DNA from: Burkholderiaceae bacterium
GTDB lineage: Bacteria; Pseudomonadota; Gammaproteobacteria; Burkholderiales; Burkholderiaceae_C
Assembly (NCBI GenBank): GCA_913776825.1
Contig: CAJYPV010000026.1
Span: 124,001-188,000, forward strand
Reading direction: 5' to 3'
DNA length: 64,000 nt
The position numbers were made by a program, and so were the translations under genes. Within the stretch, counting starts at the first letter, position 1, and each line of letters starts with the position of its first letter. Shown piece after piece: positions 60,072 to 64,000 of this stretch. The notes below the pieces were generated by a model. It saw nothing but the letters and a program-made list of their open reading frames with translations, made no database searches and was not told the DNA's origin.

Positions 60072-60148
60072 GCTGCCCGGGCGATGAGATCGCGACAGGG
60101 CGCTGGCATCAGGCGATGCGACGGGGCCCAGCCCCGCGCGGCGCTCGA

Positions 60149-60787
60149 TCAGGGGTTGGTCGGGGCCGGCTTGGGCGGCTGCTGGCCCATGGCGGCGAGT
60201 TCGGCCTCGGTGATGATTTCCATCGCGCGGACGACCTTCTGCACGCCGCGCACGCCGCGGGCGATGTCGCTGGCGCGGGTGGCTTCGCGCTCGGTCACAC
60301 GACCCATGATGTAGACGTTGCCGCGTTCGACGACGATGTAGAACGCATTGGTGATGAGGTCCTTGGCATCGACCAGGCTGGCCTTGACCTTGGCGGCGAT
60401 GGCGACGTCATTGGCCCGGCTGGACAGCGAGCTGAGCATGCCGACGCCGACTTCATTGAGCACCGAATTCACGTTCTCGACGCCGCGGGCGATCGATTCG
60501 ACGGCGGCGCGGTCTTCATCATTGCGGGTCTCGCCGGTCAGCAGCACCATGCGGTTGTAGCTGTTGACGTTGATGTGCACCCGATCGCCCAGCTGTTCGC
60601 GAATGCGGTTGGCGGTCTTGAGTTCGATGCCCTGATCCTCGAGCTGGGTGCCGGAGGTGCGACGGTCGGTCGCCACCAGGGCGCTGCCCACCGCGGCGCC
60701 GCCCAGCACCAACGGCACGCAGGCGGTTTGCAGGAGCGCGCCGCCCAGGGCAGCCACCAGAAGCAGGGTGCGGGTCTTGATCATCAT
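60149..60787 (-). CDS. Dual BON-domain lipoprotein (DolP/YraP-like)
   Basis: Outer-membrane lipoprotein of 212 aa. The signal ends with lipobox LLQTAC (Cys23). Two BON domains follow: IELKTANRIREQLGDRVHINVNSYNRMVLLTGE...SVLNEV and VAIAAKVKASLVDAKDLITNAFYIVVERGNVYIMGRVTERE. In E. coli the homologue (DolP, formerly YraP) supports outer-membrane integrity. A short Pro-rich tail ends the protein. AAGGA lies 9 nt before the ATG at 60787. It follows the SIS gene in the conserved rsmI/yraN/SIS/BON neighbourhood. Confidence 0.92.
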   Translation of the reverse strand: MMIKTRTLLLVAALGGALLQTACVPLVLGGAAVGSALVATDRRTSGTQLEDQGIELKTANRIREQLGDRVHINVNSYNRMVLLTGETRNDEDRAAVESIARGVENVNSVLNEVGVGMLSSLSSRANDVAIAAKVKASLVDAKDLITNAFYIVVERGNVYIMGRVTEREATRASDIARGVRGVQKVVRAMEIITEAELAAMGQQPPKPAPTNP

Positions 60788-60861
60788 CGTCGGGATCCTT
60801 CGGGAGTCGTGCGCGAAAAAGGGGAAGTGCTGGCGCCCAATTGGCGGGAAGCGCGGCCGAA

Positions 60862-61431
60862 TTACTCGGTCGCCCCCAGCAGTTGCAGGTCGATGGCATC
60901 GGCCAGGCAATGAGAGAGCAAACGGTGCGCCTCCGCCACCCGGGCAAAACGGCTGTGCGGCACCCGCAGTTGCACATCGGTGTCGAGCAGCGCGCCGCGC
61001 CAGTCGTCGTCCTGGGTGCCGCTGAGCACGATCACACTCATTTCCTGCGCATGGGCGACCTGCAGCAGCGCGCCGACGGCGCCGCTGGACTGGGTTTCGA
61101 ACAGCAGCAGCAGATCGCCGGGATGGCCCAGCGTCTGCACCTGACGCATCAGCGCCGAGGCCGGATCGCTGTAGCCCTGCGCCTGCGCATCCAGCGCGAT
61201 CGCCGCCAGGCCGGGCCGTTCCTGCTCGAAGCGGCCCGCCAGCAGCGAGGCCATCGAGGTGGCGTCCGCAGCGGACATGCCCAGGCCGGCACACCAGACG
61301 CGACCGCCACCGGTGAGCGCGTCCACCATCATTTGCGCGGCCACCGCGAGCGGCCGCGACAGGCCTTCGGCGATCTGATAGAGCAGATCGGCGCTTTCGA
61401 AGAACTGTTGTTGTATGCGTTGTTCCAACAT
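60862..61431 (-). CDS. SIS-domain protein (GmhA/DiaA-like)
   Basis: Protein of 189 aa with a single SIS domain: GGGRVWCAGLGMSAADATSMASLLAGRFEQERPGL and GDLLLLFETQSSGAVGALLQVAHAQ. It lies next to yraN, as diaA does in enteric bacteria, where DiaA binds DnaA to promote timely replication initiation. The sugar-isomerase family GmhA has the same fold. Some positions common in GmhA active sites are altered (GLGMSAAD in place of the usual GNGGSAAD), favouring a non-enzymatic DiaA-like role, by inference. Confidence 0.85.
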   Translation of the reverse strand: MLEQRIQQQFFESADLLYQIAEGLSRPLAVAAQMMVDALTGGGRVWCAGLGMSAADATSMASLLAGRFEQERPGLAAIALDAQAQGYSDPASALMRQVQTLGHPGDLLLLFETQSSGAVGALLQVAHAQEMSVIVLSGTQDDDWRGALLDTDVQLRVPHSRFARVAEAHRLLSHCLADAIDLQLLGATE

Positions 61432-61679
61432 GAGCGCGGATGATAAGTGCTAACCCGAGGCCTTTTTCGAGCCCGCGCCCCGCTCGGGCCGGCGCGCGGC
61501 AACAAGGCGTTGCGGGCGGTTGCGAGCGGTGCGCGGTGGGGGAGCGCCACGCTTGAGCGCCAAGCGCCGAGCCGTGGGCCGGTGCTGGCGAAGTCGGACG
61601 ACTGGAGCCAATGAGGGCGAATCGAGGCGAATCGAGGCAAACGCGGCGAACGAGGCGACTTGGGGCAATGGCGCAGCCC

Positions 61680-62081
61680 TCAATCCCCCGGCGTGGGCCA
61701 GGCCGTGTGGGTGTCGAAGGCCCCGGGCAGCCAGTCGATGCGGTCGGCCTCGATGGCGACGACGTCGAAGCGGCAGGGCGGCGTGATGCGCAGCGTGCGC
61801 AGGTAGTGGCCGGCCGCGAAGATGATGCGGCGCTGCTTGGCCGGAGAGATGCTCGCGGCCGCGCCGCCATGCGAGGGATCGCTGCGGGCGCGCACTTCCA
61901 CGAACACCAGCGTGCCGTCGGGCGCCCGCATGATGAGATCGACCTCGCCACCCCGGGCGTGAGGTCCGCGCGCGACCCGATAATTGCGCTCCGCCAGACG
62001 CAGGCCTTGGCGGCTCAGGTAGTTCAACGCGCGGGTTTCGGCATCATCGCCGCGCGATTTTGTGGAGAGTGCCTTGAACAT
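61680..62081 (-). CDS. yraN: YraN family protein (UPF0102, endonuclease-like fold)
   Basis: Protein of 133 aa. The UPF0102 signatures are GDDAETRALNYLSRQGLRLAERNYR, GGEVDLIMRAPDGTLVFVEVRAR and a basic SPAKQRRIIFAAGHYL. The spacing of Glu, Asp and ExR residues is that of Holliday-junction-resolvase-like nucleases, although activity is unproven. GGAG lies 8 nt before the ATG at 62081, which supports this start over an ATG at 62105 that would overlap rsmI. It is divergent from rsmI with only 22 bp between start codons. Confidence 0.9.
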   Translation of the reverse strand: MFKALSTKSRGDDAETRALNYLSRQGLRLAERNYRVARGPHARGGEVDLIMRAPDGTLVFVEVRARSDPSHGGAAASISPAKQRRIIFAAGHYLRTLRITPPCRFDVVAIEADRIDWLPGAFDTHTAWPTPGD

Positions 62082-62103
62082 CCCCTCGTCTCCGTCCAGC
62101 GCC

Positions 62104-63030
62104 ATGAGCGGGGCGGCAGCCGCCGCCGCCGGTCATCAACAGTATCCGGCGGGCACCCTCTATCTGGTGGCCACGCCGATCGGAAACTTGGCCGATATCA
62201 GTCTTCGTGCGATTCATGTGCTGGGCCTGGTGGATGCGGTGGCCTGCGAGGACACCCGGGTCAGCGCTCAGCTGCTGCGCTGGCTGGGTCTGCACCGCCC
62301 GATGATCGCGCTGCATCAGCACAATGAGCAGACCGCCGCCGAGGCGGTGGTCGCCCGGCTGCAGCAGGGCGAGCGCATCGCCTACATCAGCGATGCGGGC
62401 ACGCCGGCGGTGTCCGATCCCGGCGCGGTGCTGGTCGCGGCCGCGCAGCGCGCTGGCGTGCGGGTGCTGCCGCTGCCCGGCGCCAGCAGCGCCATCACCG
62501 CGCTGAGCGCCGCCGGCGATGCGCGGGCGCAGGGCTTTCGCTTTGTCGGCTTCCTGCCCACCAAGGCGGCCGAGCGCCGCGCCGCCGTGCAGTCGCTGGG
62601 CGGCGCGCCTCACAGCCAGATCCTGTTCGAGGCGCCCCATCGCATCCAAGACCTGCTGGGGCTGCTCGCGGAGCTGGTGCCCGCCCAGTCGCTGACGCTC
62701 TGCCGTGAGCTGACCAAGCAGTTCGAAACCGTTCACACCGCCCCGTGCAGCGATTTCCCGGCCTGGCTGGCCGCCGACAAGCAGCGCGAGCGCGGCGAAT
62801 TCGTGCTGGTGCTGCATGCGGCGCCGCCGGTCGAGCACACCGGCCTGGCCGATGAGCCGCAGCGGGTGCTTCGGCTGCTGATGCGTGAATTGCCGCTGAA
62901 GCAGGCGGTCGGCCTGGCGTCCGACATCAGCGGCGCGCCGCGCAATGCGCTGTATCAGCAGGCGCTGGCCTGGAAGCAGGGTGGAGCGGCCGACGCCGAC
63001 GCCGACGCCGACGAGTCCGACGACGCCTGA
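62104..63030 (+). CDS. rsmI: 16S rRNA 2'-O-ribose C1402 methyltransferase
   Basis: SAM-dependent methyltransferase of 308 aa that modifies C1402 in the ribosomal P-site. Family sequences are TLYLVATPIGNLADISLRA, VACEDTRVSAQLL, YISDAGTPAVSDPG, LPLPGASSAITALS and FEAPHRIQDLL. A C-terminal Asp/Ala repeat (ADADADADES) ends the protein. The ATG at 62104 gives the usual short lead before the conserved strand; a GTG at 62062 would overlap yraN. Confidence 0.93.
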   Translation: MSGAAAAAAGHQQYPAGTLYLVATPIGNLADISLRAIHVLGLVDAVACEDTRVSAQLLRWLGLHRPMIALHQHNEQTAAEAVVARLQQGERIAYISDAGTPAVSDPGAVLVAAAQRAGVRVLPLPGASSAITALSAAGDARAQGFRFVGFLPTKAAERRAAVQSLGGAPHSQILFEAPHRIQDLLGLLAELVPAQSLTLCRELTKQFETVHTAPCSDFPAWLAADKQRERGEFVLVLHAAPPVEHTGLADEPQRVLRLLMRELPLKQAVGLASDISGAPRNALYQQALAWKQGGAADADADADESDDA

Positions 63031-63155
63031 GCGCGCATGGCGGCGCCGGATGGCGCCTGATCCAGTCTGACCGCATCTGACCGCGCCGCCAGACCCGTCG
63101 GCGCCGCTTCCTTTGCGGGCCTCCGGCGAGCCGGCGGACGCGGGAATCCATCCGC

Positions 63156-63184
63156 TGGGCAGGGCCGGAGCCGCTGCCTACAAT
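63156..63184 (+). promoter_or_regulatory. Promoter of tldD, predicted leaderless transcript
   Basis: TGGGCA (63156-63161) and TACAAT (63179-63184) are spaced 17 bp. The usual start point 7-8 nt after the -10 falls on or next to the ATG at 63192, and no Shine-Dalgarno is present, which predicts a leaderless mRNA. Confidence 0.55.
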
Positions 63185-63191
63185 CAGCCGC

Positions 63192-64000
63192 ATGATTTCG
63201 CGCGAACCCACTCTCGCCCGCCTGGTCACTGCGCGTGCCCAGTTGCTCGAACCTTTCGGGCTGACCGATCAAACCCTGGCGCAAGCCCTGCGGCTGATCA
63301 CCGAACACCGGGTCGACGATGCCGATCTCTACTTCCAGACCACCCGCTCCGAGGGCTGGAGCCTGGAAGAAGGCATCGTCAAGAGCGGCAACTTCTCGAT
63401 CGATCAAGGCGTGGGCGTGCGCGCCGTGGCGGGTGAGAAAACCGCCTTCGCCTATTCCGATGACATTTCCGAAGCCGCGCTGCTGGATGCCGCCCGAACC
63501 GTGCGCGCCATCGCCTCGGCCGGCCAGAGCCGCCGGGTGAAGGTGCCCAGCGAGCCGACCGTGGCCCCCAGCCGCGCGCTGTATGGCGATGCGGACCCGA
63601 TCGCCAGCCTGGACAGCACCCAAAAGGTCGCCCTGCTGGAGCGCGCCGAGAAAATGGCCCGCGCCAAGGATCCGCGCATCGTGCAGGTGATGGCCGGACT
63701 GGCGGCCGAGCATGAGGTCGTGCTGATCGCGCGCGCCGATGGCACCCTGGCCGCCGACGTGCGGCCGCTGGTGCGCCTGTCGGTGACGGTGATCGCGGAA
63801 AGCCAGGGCCGGCGTGAAGTCGGATCGGGCGGCGGCGGCGGTCGATTCGGGCTGGCCTATTTCACCGACGAGATGATCGCGTCCTATGTCGATCATGCGG
63901 TGAGCTCCGCGCTCACCAACCTCGAATCCCGACCGGCCCCGGCCGGCGAGATGACCGTGGTGCTGGGCCCGGGCTGGCCCGGCGTGCTGTTGCACGAGGC
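63192..64000 (+). CDS. tldD: Metalloprotease TldD, N-terminal part (partial)
   Basis: First 269 codons of TldD, which with TldE/PmbA forms a hetero-oligomeric protease that matures microcins and degrades certain peptides. Visible parts: a lead EPTLARLVTARAQLLEPFGLTDQTL, then DADLYFQTTRSEGWSLEEGIVKSGNFSIDQGVGVRAV and GEKTAFAYSDDIS, the GGGGGRFGLAYFTDEM loop and VVLGPGWPGVLLHEA, where the zinc motif HExxxH begins at the window edge. The frame continues beyond 64000. The start at 63192 has a promoter -10 only 7 bp upstream. Confidence 0.93.
   Translation, partial: MISREPTLARLVTARAQLLEPFGLTDQTLAQALRLITEHRVDDADLYFQTTRSEGWSLEEGIVKSGNFSIDQGVGVRAVAGEKTAFAYSDDISEAALLDAARTVRAIASAGQSRRVKVPSEPTVAPSRALYGDADPIASLDSTQKVALLERAEKMARAKDPRIVQVMAGLAAEHEVVLIARADGTLAADVRPLVRLSVTVIAESQGRREVGSGGGGGRFGLAYFTDEMIASYVDHAVSSALTNLESRPAPAGEMTVVLGPGWPGVLLHE

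Noticed and set aside
60149..61951. 600-aa frame that would fuse the BON lipoprotein to a long N-terminal extension
   Set aside because: The extension overlaps the SIS gene out of frame and is Arg/Pro-rich; the lipobox signal fixes the start near 60787.
1..64000. tRNA, rRNA, insertion sequences or prophage genes
   Set aside because: No tRNA or rRNA sequence, no transposase or integrase motif and no terminal inverted repeats with target duplications were recognised on either strand.

Overview
The window is very GC-rich, gene-dense DNA with strong GC3 bias. Its gene content points to a betaproteobacterium of the order Burkholderiales, probably near Roseateles/Mitsuaria/Rubrivivax: two tandem cyanophycin synthetases with a DUF1854/ABC-exporter pair, pilT-pilU, aceK, a fused indolepyruvate oxidoreductase, a Tat-type DUF1501/DUF1800 pair, and an rsmI/yraN/SIS/BON block. 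The genus is an inference from gene content, not a measured placement. No rRNA, tRNA, CRISPR array, insertion sequence or prophage was recognised.

Layout. 0-5.3 kb: tail of an efflux outer-membrane lipoprotein with a clear terminator, a haloacetate-dehalogenase-like hydrolase, an LtrA-family membrane protein, and two overlapping cytochrome c genes carrying five haems. 5.5-6.6 kb: two small heat-shock proteins. 6.8-8.6 kb: a coupled ATPase plus TOPRIM-like gene pair, the best candidate for an uncharacterised defence module. 8.6-18.9 kb: a cyanophycin island. On the minus strand it runs as second synthetase, canonical CphA, FUSC exporter; divergently on the plus strand are an unusual ABC exporter (PH-like domain, zinc ribbon, exporter core) and a DUF1854 protein. 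19-26.3 kb: acyl-CoA and leucine catabolism with carbonic anhydrase and AceK, headed by a perfect 20-bp palindrome. 26.3-27.4 kb: a DUF433/DUF5615 toxin-antitoxin-like pair with its own palindrome. 28.6-31.7 kb: a predicted Fur-controlled operon of an unknown (possibly FagA-like) protein, fumC and a ZIP metal transporter. 31.7-39.1 kb: DUF1501/DUF1800, then indolepyruvate oxidoreductase with a divergent Lrp/AsnC regulator. 39.2-46 kb: CBS protein, orphan cheZ, mtfA, a gene-poor stretch with two unrecognised proteins, and a YlqF-type GTPase. 46.0-46.4 kb: a 176-bp tandem repeat. 46.4-51.3 kb: a copper-handling operon. 51.4-55.3 kb: TonB-like protein, chemoreceptor and diguanylate cyclase. 55.4-64 kb: PLP-homeostasis protein, pilT and pilU, a beta-hydroxyacid dehydrogenase, the BON/SIS/yraN/rsmI block and the start of tldD.

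How the parts work together: the cyanophycin island combines polymer synthesis with membrane proteins of unknown cargo. The 19-26 kb block channels isovaleryl- and other acyl-CoAs to acetyl-CoA, with AceK setting the isocitrate/glyoxylate branch. The iron-sensing operon would supply iron-independent fumarase and divalent metal uptake when iron is scarce. Chemotaxis, c-di-GMP and type IV pilus genes are spread through the right half.

Starts were chosen from Shine-Dalgarno sequences and domain boundaries and can be off by a few codons. Family assignments are from recognition of motifs, not from database searches.
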